Shown in pieces: positions 28,395 through 36,852 of a DNA stretch of 64,000 bases; position 1 is the first letter of the stretch; each line of letters begins with the position of its first letter. Location: contig NZ_JACCAS010000001.1 of assembly GCF_013409255.1 (NCBI RefSeq), forward strand, positions 1,798,001 through 1,862,000, in the 5' to 3' direction. This DNA is from Paraburkholderia bryophila. Its GTDB lineage: Bacteria; Pseudomonadota; Gammaproteobacteria; Burkholderiales; Burkholderiaceae. A program made the translations under genes and the position numbers. A model generated the notes under the pieces. The model worked only from the letters and a program-made list of their open reading frames with translations, had not been told where the DNA came from and made no database searches.

Positions 28395-29692
28395 AGCTTC
28401 GCCCATGCCGGTGAAGCGTCGAAATCGGCGGCCACGCGCAGCGCCGATTTCAGGCCGTCCTCGTGAAAACCGTAGCCCGTCCATGCGCCCGCGAACCACG
28501 TGCGGCGCTTGCCTTGCAACTGCGGCAGACGGTGCTGCGCATCGATCGCGGCCAGATCGAACAGCGGATGGTCGTAGACGAAGCGGCGCAATTCGGTGCC
28601 CGGCGCGGGCTGCGTCACCGGATTCAGCGTGACGACCAGCGGTGTCTTGAACGGCAGCGGCTGCAACTGGTTCACCAGATAACTGACGCACACCGGATGC
28701 GTGCCGTCGACCCGGCGGCTGCCCAGGTAATTCCATGCCGACCACACGCGTTGCCGGCGCGGCAGCAGACTCGTATCGGTATGCAGCACGGCAACGTTCG
28801 GCTGATAGCGCACCGCGCTCAACACGCCGCGCTCGTCCTGATCGGCGTCTTCCAGCAGACGCAGCGTGGTCGGCGCGTGGGTGGCGAGCACCACGGCGTC
28901 GAAGCGCTGCGCGCTGTCGTCGGTAAAAATGTCGACGCCGTGCGCGTCACGCCGCACGCCGCGCACGGCGGTGTCGATGCGCACGTCGGTGAGCGTGTCG
29001 ACGATGCGGCGCACATATTCACGCCCGCCGCCGACCACCGTCCGCCACTGCGGACGCCGGTTCACCTGCAGCAACGCGTGGTTCAGGCAGAAGCGCAGGA
29101 ACGTGGTGGCTGGGAACGCGAGAATGTCGGAGGTCGCGCTCGACCAGATCGCGGCGGCCATCGGCAGCAGATAGTGGCGCTGGAACGCGCCGCCGTAGCC
29201 GCCGGCCGTCAGCAGGTCGCCCATCGACGCGCGCGTTTGCGTCGCGAGTTCGAGGTTCTGCTGGGCGCTGCCGTTAAAACGCATGATGTCGCGCAGCATG
29301 CCGATGAACGTCGGTGAGAACAGGTTGCGGCGTTGTGCGAACACGGTGTTCAGATTGGTGCCGGCCCATTCGAGGCGGCCTTCGTCGAGCGAGACCGAGA
29401 AGGTCATTTCGCTCGGGTGCGACTGCACGCCCAGTTCGGCGAACAGCGCGATCAGATTCGGGTAGGTGCGGTCGTTGAACACCAGGAAGCCGGTGTCGAC
29501 GGGATGCGTGTGGCCTTCGAGCGTGACGTCGACGGTATTGGTGTGACCGCCAATGTAGCCGGCCGATTCGAACAGCGTGACCTGATGGTTGCGCGCCAGC
29601 AGATAAGCACTGGCGAGGCCCGAGATGCCGCCGCCGATAACCGCGACCCGCGAGCCGCGCGGTAGTGGGGTGGTCGGTGCGGGGTGGGTCAT
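28391..29692 (-). CDS. FAD-dependent amine-oxidase-like oxidoreductase
   Basis: A 433-residue flavoprotein. The N-terminal Rossmann motif VAVIGGGISGLASAYLL (15-31) is followed by the second-strand glutamate in VTLFES and by GYIGGHTNTVDV. The C-terminal FAD-contact region reads KRRTWFAGAWTGYGFHEDG. This is the NAD(P)-binding Rossmann/amine-oxidase-like family found with DUF1365 and CFA synthases. It probably oxidises or desaturates an acyl chain. It is the first gene of the four-gene lipid operon. A 247-base gap separates it from the SBP-LysM gene upstream. Confidence 0.88.
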   Translation of the reverse strand: MTHPAPTTPLPRGSRVAVIGGGISGLASAYLLARNHQVTLFESAGYIGGHTNTVDVTLEGHTHPVDTGFLVFNDRTYPNLIALFAELGVQSHPSEMTFSVSLDEGRLEWAGTNLNTVFAQRRNLFSPTFIGMLRDIMRFNGSAQQNLELATQTRASMGDLLTAGGYGGAFQRHYLLPMAAAIWSSATSDILAFPATTFLRFCLNHALLQVNRRPQWRTVVGGGREYVRRIVDTLTDVRIDTAVRGVRRDAHGVDIFTDDSAQRFDAVVLATHAPTTLRLLEDADQDERGVLSAVRYQPNVAVLHTDTSLLPRRQRVWSAWNYLGSRRVDGTHPVCVSYLVNQLQPLPFKTPLVVTLNPVTQPAPGTELRRFVYDHPLFDLAAIDAQHRLPQLQGKRRTWFAGAWTGYGFHEDGLKSALRVAADFDASPAWAKL

Positions 29693-29830
29693 GGGCGCGT
29701 CTCCTGATCGGGGGGCGCGCAGTCGGTGAATAGGATGTGGCGGGGGTTGCGCGTCCTTGAGGGGATTTACGCAACGCGGACCGGAATGGATGCAGGGGTG
29801 GCGGAATTAGGGGGCTGATTCTGTGATGTG

Positions 29831-29908
29831 AAATGGGCGCAGCGGGATGATCCGCATGCGCCCATTTCATGGCTTGGCTTGTTAGTCTCGCGCCAGGCGG
29901 CGCGAGAC
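29831..29908. terminator. Two tandem hairpins after the SBP-LysM gene
   Basis: The first hairpin has arms 29831-29841 and 29857-29867 (11 bp). The second has arms 29885-29894 and 29899-29908 (10 bp, four-base loop). They lie 32-109 bases beyond the stop codon of the minus-strand gene ending at 29940. Neither has a T run, so they are probably mRNA-stabilising or weak terminators that separate the upstream gene from the lipid operon. Confidence 0.45.
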
Positions 29909-29939
29909 GGGTGGCGAGACGACGCTCCGCCGATGCGTT

Positions 29940-31154
29940 TTAGTGCAGCGGGATGATCAGATGCTGGCCGATCAGGATCAGATTGGGGTTCGGCAGGTTG
30001 TTGCGCTTCTGCACGTCCACATAGCGGGCGCCGCTGCCCAACTGGCTGAGCGCGATGGCGTTCAGCGTGTCGCCCGACCGCACCACGTAGGTCTTCTCGC
30101 CGCCGCTTGCCGCCGTGGTCAGCACCTGGTCGCTGATGAAATATTTGCGCAGCAGGTCGAGATACGCCGGCGACTGCTTGACCTTGGCGATGGCCGAGTT
30201 CAGGTAGATCAGCAGCGCGCCGTCTTCCTTGCGCACGCCGACCTTGTACGAGAGGTTCGAGCCGTCGAGCTTGGTGACCGCGAACTTCAGGTCGGTGCCC
30301 TTGATCTCCGCGACGCCGAACGGATAGTCGTACACGATCGCATCGACCTGGTGGCCGTCGAGGAAGTGCGCCATCCACGAGCGCTGTCCTTCGATGCTCG
30401 CGTCCGACAACTCGACGATCTTGCTATCCGGAAAGGCTTTCTGCACGAACGCCTTCACGTCGGGGTCGCCTTGCAGCACGCCGACCGTCTTGCCCGCCAG
30501 ATCCGCCGCGGAGCGCACCGGCGAACCCTGCGCGACGATCAGCGAATAGCCGAAGTCCTCGACGTACGGAATCGAATACACGACGCCGCTCGGCGTGTTG
30601 TCGGGGAAGGTCAGACCGTCCATCGCGACATCGACGACCGCGTTGCCCTGCTGGTCGGTTTTCGTGAGCTGGTCGGGGACTGCCGGGTAGGTGTCCACGC
30701 CGTGATGCGTGTCGACCGTGATGGTCGGATGATCGCCCGAGGTGAACTCTTTCTGCGCGAACAGCAGCTTGGCGAAGTCGACGTTGAAGCCTTGCGGCTT
30801 GCCGTTGTCTTCCGAGTAGAACGGCCGCGACGGATTTTCGACGCTGACACGCACGACGCCGTTGCTCAGGATCGATTTCAGCGTGTCCTTGTTGGGCACG
30901 AAGCCGTCTGGATTGTTGGCGACGGGCGGCGTCGCGGCCGTGGTGGTGCCGCTGTTGCTGTTGCCGTTGCCGTTGCTGCCGGTATTGCCGTTGCTGCCGC
31001 CGTTGCCGTTATTGCCGGTGTCGATGCCGTTCACCGTGGCGGCATCTTTGTTACCGCCCTGCCCGTAGTTGAGGTTTTTCAGGCCGCCTTCGTGGATGTA
31101 CCAACCAGCCGCCAGCAAAATCAGGAAAAGAACCGAACCCAGAATTTTCTTCAT
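29940..31154 (-). CDS. Substrate-binding domain fused to LysM
   Basis: A 404-residue protein. An N-terminal hydrophobic segment (4-20) acts as a signal anchor. A Gly/Asn/Ser low-complexity linker (about 32-75) follows. The next part is an SBP_bac_3-type solute-binding domain (about 88-345) with SNGVVRVSVENPSRPFY, GFNVDFAKLLFAQ and TVGVLQGDPDVKAF. A C-terminal LysM domain (about 355-403; YVVRSGDTLNAIA, LILIGQHLIIPLH) should bind peptidoglycan. It has no ABC permease or ATPase neighbours, so it is more likely a sensor or wall-tethered binder than a transport component. The partner gene at 31203-31961 is 48 bases upstream in the same orientation. Confidence 0.82.
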   Translation of the reverse strand: MKKILGSVLFLILLAAGWYIHEGGLKNLNYGQGGNKDAATVNGIDTGNNGNGGSNGNTGSNGNGNSNSGTTTAATPPVANNPDGFVPNKDTLKSILSNGVVRVSVENPSRPFYSEDNGKPQGFNVDFAKLLFAQKEFTSGDHPTITVDTHHGVDTYPAVPDQLTKTDQQGNAVVDVAMDGLTFPDNTPSGVVYSIPYVEDFGYSLIVAQGSPVRSAADLAGKTVGVLQGDPDVKAFVQKAFPDSKIVELSDASIEGQRSWMAHFLDGHQVDAIVYDYPFGVAEIKGTDLKFAVTKLDGSNLSYKVGVRKEDGALLIYLNSAIAKVKQSPAYLDLLRKYFISDQVLTTAASGGEKTYVVRSGDTLNAIALSQLGSGARYVDVQKRNNLPNPNLILIGQHLIIPLH

Positions 31155-31202
31155 TTTTGGTCGAGTCGAGTTATCGGAGGGTGCGCGGAGGGTGCACCGG
31201 GA

Positions 31203-31961
31203 TTAGTGCGGTGCGGTCGGCGAGCCGATTTGCGGGGCGGGTGGCGTAAGCGTGCCCATTTCGGTGGCGGCCTTTGCTTGCTGCACTTCGGCGCTTTCCA
31301 TCAGCGACGTTTCCATTTCGGAAAACGCTTTATTGACCGAGTTCATGACCGAATCGAGCGCGGCGTCGGTTTTGATTTGCGCGAAGGTGTCGCTGGTCTG
31401 CATGCCGGCGATCTTGTTCATGCGTTGCGCGGACTGCGACATATCCCACAGCGCCTTGGCGCGGTCGATCGCGTCGGCGAAACGCTTGAGTTCGTCCTGT
31501 ACCTGTTTATAGCGGCCCTCGCGAAATGCGAGCAGCTTTTTCATGGTCGCCAGCTGGTTTTCGAAACGCGCGGCGTCTTCCGGATATTGCTTTTTGAATT
31601 GCGCGGTTTTGTCTTCGAAGTTTTTTACTTCGGTGCGGAAATCGGTGATGCTTTTCTTGAAGCGCTCGGCGCCTTCCTGTTTTTCGGCCAGTTCGTTGTA
31701 GAGCGTTTCGATCGGATTGGATTTCGCTTCGTTCACGAACATCTTGACCTTCTGGTTCGCGAACTTCATGGCGAGCACGGGACCGAAGTTGATCGCGGCG
31801 AGACCGATGACCGCGGCGAGAATCAGGCCGACGAGGCCTTTGACCAGCAGGATGGCGAGCGGCGCACCGATGGCGATGCACAACCCGATAATCGACCACT
31901 TGATGAGCTTGTACTTCGTGCTGCTTTTGGTCGCGTCAACGACCGTATTGCCGACTGACAT
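31203..31961 (-). CDS. Membrane-anchored coiled-coil protein, PspA-like
   Basis: A 252-residue protein of no firmly recognised family. Two adjacent hydrophobic helices (about 21-40 and 43-65) form a membrane hairpin. A charged, heptad-rich coiled coil (about 85-185) follows, with a final helical segment (DAALDSVMNSVNKAFSEMETSL) reminiscent of PspA/IM30 (ESCRT-III-like) helices. The end is a Pro-rich tail. The N-terminal transmembrane pair is not typical of PspA, so the likeness is tentative. It is the upstream partner of the SBP-LysM gene, and the two probably form one operon. Confidence 0.6.
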   Translation of the reverse strand: MSVGNTVVDATKSSTKYKLIKWSIIGLCIAIGAPLAILLVKGLVGLILAAVIGLAAINFGPVLAMKFANQKVKMFVNEAKSNPIETLYNELAEKQEGAERFKKSITDFRTEVKNFEDKTAQFKKQYPEDAARFENQLATMKKLLAFREGRYKQVQDELKRFADAIDRAKALWDMSQSAQRMNKIAGMQTSDTFAQIKTDAALDSVMNSVNKAFSEMETSLMESAEVQQAKAATEMGTLTPPAPQIGSPTAPH

Positions 31962-32315
31962 GTGAATCCCCTTTTGAAGCCTGTTTTACAAAACTGCGTT
32001 TGCAAAAAAACTTACGGGACGTCTTTGTGGCTTGTGCGGCTTTATTACTTTGCCGTTGCGGGCTGGGTTTTTGGACTCCAGCGGGCAAACGCGGTATGAC
32101 TTTACAACCACTCAGGCGACGGGGGAAGTGGGGGTGGTTTTGGCGTGCGATTGGAAAGGGTTGGCAGGAAATTAAACGCTCGTTGATTCTGACGAAGTCA
32201 AGTCGCGAATATTTCACAATGCTTTCATTGAGGTTGTGGGGCGTGACGTCATCTTCTGATACGTCACGCCCATGCCGAAACCCTTCTGCGTTCGCGCGGC
32301 CGCGCGGCGCTTCGC
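31962..32315. other. 354-base intergenic region with inverted repeat
   Basis: The region lies upstream of the coiled-coil/SBP-LysM operon and downstream of the SQR gene (all minus strand). It is less GC-rich than its flanks. No coding sequence is supported; the long plus-strand frame crossing it is antisense to SQR and lacks domains. It should hold the promoter of the coiled-coil gene and contains the 11-bp inverted repeat at 32239-32271. Confidence 0.5.
32239..32271. promoter_or_regulatory. Inverted repeat GGGCGTGACGT-N11-ACGTCACGCCC
   Basis: Two perfect 11-base arms (32239-32249 and 32261-32271) are separated by 11 bases, with arm centres 22 bases apart (about two helical turns). No T run follows on either strand, so an operator for a dimeric regulator is more likely than a terminator. 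It lies 45 bases past the SQR stop codon. Confidence 0.5.
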
Positions 32316-33569
32316 TCACGCTGGAGCTTTTGCCGGCGCGGCGAGCCATTCGCGGCCCTTCAGCAAGCCGTTCCAGTACAACCACGGCAGAAAGCCGGAC
32401 TTCAGATGCCAGGCGAGCGCGCGCGGCACCGTTGGGTCGAGCGGGAAGGTGGGCAGCAGTTTGCCGCCGTAGCCGAATTCCGCCAGCACGACCTTGCCTC
32501 TCTCGACCGTCAGCGGACACGCGCCGTATCCGTCGTAGAGCGCAGGCAATGGTTTAGCGTCGATCGACGCCAGCAGATTTTCGGCGACGACCACGATCTG
32601 TTTGCGAACCGCCGCGGCCGTTTTGGCGTTGGGCGCGGAACACGCATCGCCGAGGGCGAACACCTCCGGATAGCGCGGATGCATCAGCGTCGCGTGATCG
32701 ACTTCGCACCAGCCGGCTTTGTCGGCGAGCACGCTGTTGCTGACCACGGGCGGCGGAAGCTGCGGCGGGACCACGTGAAGCATGTCGAACGGCTTCTCGA
32801 CACGAACGACGCCGCCGGCCGCGTCCTTCACGGCGAACGTTGCGATCTTGCGAGCGCCGTCGACGCTGATCAGATTCGAGCCGAACGCCAGCGACGCCTG
32901 ATAGCGCTCCACGTATTTCATCAACGACGGCACGAATGCCGCCACGCCGAACAGCACGTCGCCGGCCAGATTGAATTCGACCTCGACCTTGTCGAGCACG
33001 TGCTGTTTGCGCCAGTAATCGCACGACAGATACAGCGCTTTTTGCGGCGCACCCGCGCATTTGATCGGCATGCCCGGTTGCGTGAACAGCGCCTTGCCGC
33101 CCTTCAGTTCACGGACCAGTTGCCAGGTGTACGGCGCGAGATCGAACCGGTAGTTCGACGTCACGCCGTTTTTGCCCAGCGTCTCCTCCAGCCCTTCGAT
33201 TTTTTCCCACGCGAGCCGCAAGCCGGGACACACGATCAACCGCTGGTAAGCGAGCGCGCGCCCGTTGTCGAGCCGAACGAGATGCTGTTCGGGGTCGATG
33301 GCGTTGGCGCTCGCTCGTATCCAATGCGCGCGCTCGGGCATGACGGACGACATGGGCCGCACGGTGTCGCCGATATTGAACGCGCCGCCGCCGACCAGCG
33401 TCCACGCCGGCTGATAGAAATGGCGTTCCGCCGGCTCGACGATCGCGATGCGCAATCCGGGACGGCGGCGCAGCAAGCTCGCCGTCACGCCGATACCCGC
33501 GGCGCCACCGCCGATCACAACGATGTCAAACGTTTCCGGGCTGTCTGAAGCTGCTGCAGTCGTACTCAT
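32316..33569 (-). CDS. Sulfide:quinone oxidoreductase (SQOR-like)
   Basis: A 417-residue flavoprotein that should oxidise sulfide and pass electrons to quinone at the inner membrane. It shows the FAD motif IVVIGGGAAGIG (17-28), MPIKCAGAPQKALYLSCDYW with the redox Cys171, and FALGDACSAPNAKTAAAVRKQ with a second cysteine (Cys310) at or next to the position of the second catalytic cysteine. The pattern resembles type II SQR, the mitochondrial SQOR group. No persulfide dioxygenase or rhodanese gene is adjacent, so it appears solitary. A membrane-associating aromatic C terminus (FLPWLYWNGLLKG) is present. Confidence 0.86.
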   Translation of the reverse strand: MSTTAAASDSPETFDIVVIGGGAAGIGVTASLLRRRPGLRIAIVEPAERHFYQPAWTLVGGGAFNIGDTVRPMSSVMPERAHWIRASANAIDPEQHLVRLDNGRALAYQRLIVCPGLRLAWEKIEGLEETLGKNGVTSNYRFDLAPYTWQLVRELKGGKALFTQPGMPIKCAGAPQKALYLSCDYWRKQHVLDKVEVEFNLAGDVLFGVAAFVPSLMKYVERYQASLAFGSNLISVDGARKIATFAVKDAAGGVVRVEKPFDMLHVVPPQLPPPVVSNSVLADKAGWCEVDHATLMHPRYPEVFALGDACSAPNAKTAAAVRKQIVVVAENLLASIDAKPLPALYDGYGACPLTVERGKVVLAEFGYGGKLLPTFPLDPTVPRALAWHLKSGFLPWLYWNGLLKGREWLAAPAKAPA

Positions 33570-34119
33570 CGCGATACCTTTGCTTCCGGAGAGTTGGGTT
33601 TTGCCGGTCGACGCTTTGCAACGGTAGTCGGTGCCGTCGTCAGGCAGATAGGGGTCGCCTCGAACCGTTATGCGTTAAGCGTTAAGCGCTATTCAATGAA
33701 TTTATATCTCGACTCACATTCTAGCGCATTGAACACGCGATAACGATTCCGTCCGCCCTTCAAGATTTTAGATATAGCCATGGCGCATTTTTTATTTTAT
33801 TTACCGATATAAGGTGATACTCCTTCACAGGCGCCGTCTATTTTTCACATTAAAAAATAGAGCCATTTATTATCAGAATGCATTTCGCATTAAGATACAT
33901 TCAAAATACTACAATAAGCCATTTTTTCAATAACTTATGCCATATACGTGCCGGTTACGTAGTTTCTACGGATACGCCGGCGTCCTTTTAACGCGACAAT
34001 TATCAAGACGTCTCGCATTGCTTTCGGATCAGTACGAAACGGACGAACTGCAGCCAAACGAGGGAGCGCGCGCGGACTTTATATGCCCCACACATTCATC
34101 TGCGCAACACGAGCAACAC
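33570..34119. other. 550-base AT-rich intergenic region
   Basis: Composition shifts sharply here: 33700-33930 is AT-rich, unlike the rest of the window. It should hold the SQR promoter (minus strand) and the promoter of the unknown gene at 34120. A hairpin CTATTTTT/AAAAATAG (33838-33845 with 33853-33860, seven-base loop) is visible. An in-frame extension of the downstream gene reaches back to 33937 but shows no conserved-looking sequence. No gene is called. Confidence 0.5.
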
Positions 34120-34704
34120 ATGAAAAAGAATCTTAAATTCCGCATCGGCGCCACCTGGCTGTGTATCGAGAATCGCGATGAATCCGCGCCGGAGTATCCG
34201 GATTCGGTATCGGTCGTCTTGCGGCAAAGTCAATTGAACGGCCAGCCTGGCCGGCGTATCGAGATGACCCCGCGCGTGCAGCGAAACGCCATCCTCGCAC
34301 TGGGTCTGCGCCTGCTCGATCTGGCGGGTCGCATGACGCCGGAAACAACGTCATCGGATAGTCAATCGACGCCCGGCAACGAACCATCGCCGAGCTTGCT
34401 CGACGAGTTCGATGCGACGGAGGTTGAACTCGTCGAAAGCCTGCCGCACGAGGAGCCCGTCGAGTTCGCGCGCGACGTATCGCAGAGCGCGAAGCGCCTG
34501 CGTAAGCGCATGCCGATCCTGCGCGCCGCACAAAGCGTGCTGGAGCAGTGCAACGATGAGACTGCCACCCGTCTTTACCTGACGCTCGTTGCGGCGGACA
34601 TGGACGGCAGCTTGCCGTCAGTACGTGTGCCCATCGTTGCCGAGTCGAGTTGGTCGCCCTGTTTCGAACAATGTGTGAGAACACCGGACACGACGGAACA
34701 CTGA
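34120..34704 (+). CDS. Unrecognised 194-residue protein
   Basis: No family was recognised. The protein starts MKKNLKFRIGATWLCIENRD and has a strand-rich first third with a VVLRQSQLNGQPGRR stretch. A linker rich in Ser/Thr/Pro/Glu follows. The acidic segment DEFDATEVELVESLPHEEP precedes a basic helical part (AKRLRKRMPILRAAQSVLEQ). No signal peptide or membrane segment is present. The start at 34120 is the first ATG that looks coding; the frame is open to 33937. It opens the accessory block with the PAS-LuxR regulator and MHS transporter and could be co-regulated with them, but no function can be proposed. Confidence 0.5.
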   Translation: MKKNLKFRIGATWLCIENRDESAPEYPDSVSVVLRQSQLNGQPGRRIEMTPRVQRNAILALGLRLLDLAGRMTPETTSSDSQSTPGNEPSPSLLDEFDATEVELVESLPHEEPVEFARDVSQSAKRLRKRMPILRAAQSVLEQCNDETATRLYLTLVAADMDGSLPSVRVPIVAESSWSPCFEQCVRTPDTTEH

Positions 34705-34827
34705 AAATCATCAAAGCGATACGGATTTAATCCATAAGGCATCTTTAGTTGATTGCGGATACCAAGACCATGTAATCTGCAATCCATCCGCCCGATTGAG
34801 CAAGATTCGGAGCACCTATGATTCACC

Positions 34828-35547
34828 ATGGTTTTTTGCGTAAGACCGATCATGAAATCCGATAGCGCAATTATCAGCTTCATAGAGAATTTTCCGGTCT
34901 CCGCCAGCCTGAAGGAAGCGGACACCGGCAAATACATTATTAATAATAGATACAATTCCCGGCAATTCGGCGTTGAGAATCCGGCGGAGCTTGTGGGTCT
35001 GACGATCAATGACCTGAAATTCTGTCAACCGGAATGGGGCGCGCAATACGCAGCCGCAATTCAGAAGCTTGATTTTCGCGCACGCGAAAAGAAAACGCAC
35101 GTACTCGGCAGGCATCAATTTCTCGACGACAGCGGCGAAGCCCAACTCGAGGAAATGGTCAAATTCCCGGTGCTGGGTTCCCGAAAGAATATTCTGGGCA
35201 TCGTCACCTATCGGAATGACATTACGCCCACGCTGCCGCCCAACAGCCTCTATCAGCTCTACCTGAATTTCTACGACGTCACGAGTGCGATCAAGCGTGT
35301 GCTGGCGTGTCTCGAGATCGTTCAATACTTCGTCACGCTACCTACCGATGCCCAGTTCCGGGTTTTCCTCTTGAAGACTGAGCGGCTCGCCAACAAGGAA
35401 ATCGCCAAGTTTCTCGGCACGTCGGACCGGACAGTGGAAACCCATCTGGACGCCCTGCGCAACAAGGTAGTCGACGGCAATCTGCCCCACGTCCTGTCCC
35501 TCGTCAAATGGCATACCCCCTACGCTTCCGATTCAACCCCCTGCTGA
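34828..35547 (+). CDS. PAS-LuxR-type transcriptional regulator
   Basis: A 239-residue regulator. Residues about 15-130 form a PAS-like sensor (ASLKEADTGKYIINNRYNS, then FPVLGSRKNILGIVTYRNDIT). Residues about 175-225 form a LuxR/GerE helix-turn-helix (ERLANKEIAKFLGTSDRTVE with a following recognition helix). No receiver domain or kinase gene is present, so it probably senses a small molecule directly. ATG 34852 is an alternative start. Its 3' end overlaps the MHS transporter start by 40 bases in another frame, which points to translational coupling and makes that transporter the likely target. Confidence 0.72.
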   Translation: MVFCVRPIMKSDSAIISFIENFPVSASLKEADTGKYIINNRYNSRQFGVENPAELVGLTINDLKFCQPEWGAQYAAAIQKLDFRAREKKTHVLGRHQFLDDSGEAQLEEMVKFPVLGSRKNILGIVTYRNDITPTLPPNSLYQLYLNFYDVTSAIKRVLACLEIVQYFVTLPTDAQFRVFLLKTERLANKEIAKFLGTSDRTVETHLDALRNKVVDGNLPHVLSLVKWHTPYASDSTPC

Positions 35548-36803
35548 GAATTGCGCTCACCGCCAATCTGTTCGAGTGGTACGAATTCTCGCTGACGGCT
35601 TTCATGGCGCTTGAAATCGGCCGGCTTTTCTTTCCCGCCGCCAATGACAAGACGGCTCTCATGCTGAGTTTCTCGGTGTTCGCGAGCAGTTACCTGGCAC
35701 GGCCTTTCGGTAGCGTCTTTTTCGGCGTACTGGGTAATCGGTTCGGCACGGGGACGGCCCTCAGATTAAGCATGATCGGCATGGCAATTCCGGCGTCGCT
35801 GATCGCTTTTTTGCCGACCTATCAGACGGCGGGCTATCTCGCGACGGGGCTGCTCATCGCCCTGAAAATACTGCAAGGTTTCGCGGCCGGCGGTGAGTTG
35901 CCGTTGAGCGGTTATTTTGTGTCGCTCAACGTGGTGGATAAAAATCGCGGGCTCTACTGCGCCGTGGTCGTGGCGAGCGGCTTCGTCGGTATGTTGCTGG
36001 CGTCGGGGATCGTTCTAGCTCTGCCCTATTGCAGCGCAATGCTGCAACGCTTACCGGCGGCGGCTCGCGGCGGGTATCTCACCGAGGTATGGCGCTGGCC
36101 GTTTCTGCTGTGCATTCCGCTCTCGCTGTGGATTTATTCGCTCAGGTCTTCGATTTCGACGAAGCCGGGTAATCAAGAACATCGTGCATGGCATGCGCGG
36201 CCCATATTGCCGTTGATACAAGCCATTGTTCTGGTTGCGTTCATGGAGGCGCATCTTTATACGGCGTTTGTCTGGCTGCCGGGTTATCTGCGCACCTATC
36301 TCGGCGTGTCGAGCTTCGACGCTCATTCGACCAACGTGATTACGCTGGTGATTTTTTCGCTGTCGATGGTCGCAGCGGGTTATGCCACGCGCTGGATAGA
36401 GGCATCGAGGCTCGCCCTCATCGGTATCGTGTCTCTGGTCTGCAGCAGTTATCCGCTGTTTGCGTTTCTGCAGCGCGGTGATTTCCTGACGCTGCTGCTG
36501 GTGCAGGCGGCATTTGCCGTCATGGCGGGTTGTCTGGTCGGCGTTATTTTTGTCGTGCTGCCCGACCTGTTCAAAGACAACTGGCGCAGTTTTGGTATGG
36601 TGACCACCTATTCGCTCGCTACCGCGGTGTTCGGTGGAACAGCGCCTGTTGTGGGCGCTTATCTGATCAAGGTGACGCATCTGCTAACCGCCCCCGCGCT
36701 CTATATCACCGCGATGGGAGTGCTGGCCGCGCCGGTTGCGTACAGCATTTGCATGAAGCAACGGAACTTGATTCAGGCCGCCGTTGATCCGGCTGAGGCC
36801 TAA
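35508..36803 (+). CDS. MFS transporter, MHS type, of the accessory block
   Basis: A 431-residue, 12-helix inner-membrane carrier. The helix-1 region TANLFEWYEFSLTAFMA is the MHS motif (NxxEWYxF), and the loop 2-3 motif is degenerate (GVLGNRFGTGTAL in place of GDxxGRR). ILQGFAAGGELPLSGYF in helix 4 is typical of ProP/shikimate-like carriers. The substrate is unknown. The ATG at 35508 lies inside the regulator gene, and no better start exists downstream without losing helix 1. A ThiE-like gene follows 49 bases downstream. Overall GC is lower than in the other MHS gene at 12049. Confidence 0.78.
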   Translation: MAYPLRFRFNPLLRIALTANLFEWYEFSLTAFMALEIGRLFFPAANDKTALMLSFSVFASSYLARPFGSVFFGVLGNRFGTGTALRLSMIGMAIPASLIAFLPTYQTAGYLATGLLIALKILQGFAAGGELPLSGYFVSLNVVDKNRGLYCAVVVASGFVGMLLASGIVLALPYCSAMLQRLPAAARGGYLTEVWRWPFLLCIPLSLWIYSLRSSISTKPGNQEHRAWHARPILPLIQAIVLVAFMEAHLYTAFVWLPGYLRTYLGVSSFDAHSTNVITLVIFSLSMVAAGYATRWIEASRLALIGIVSLVCSSYPLFAFLQRGDFLTLLLVQAAFAVMAGCLVGVIFVVLPDLFKDNWRSFGMVTTYSLATAVFGGTAPVVGAYLIKVTHLLTAPALYITAMGVLAAPVAYSICMKQRNLIQAAVDPAEA

Positions 36804-36852
36804 CGACGACGTGCGTCGTCATCGATTGTTTAACGCTTTTCGCTGAGCTTTA

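Noticed and set aside
30930..31060. Short repeats of the GNGNSN type as a mobile or CRISPR-like repeat
   Set aside because: They encode the Gly/Asn/Ser linker of the SBP-LysM protein and have no spacer structure.
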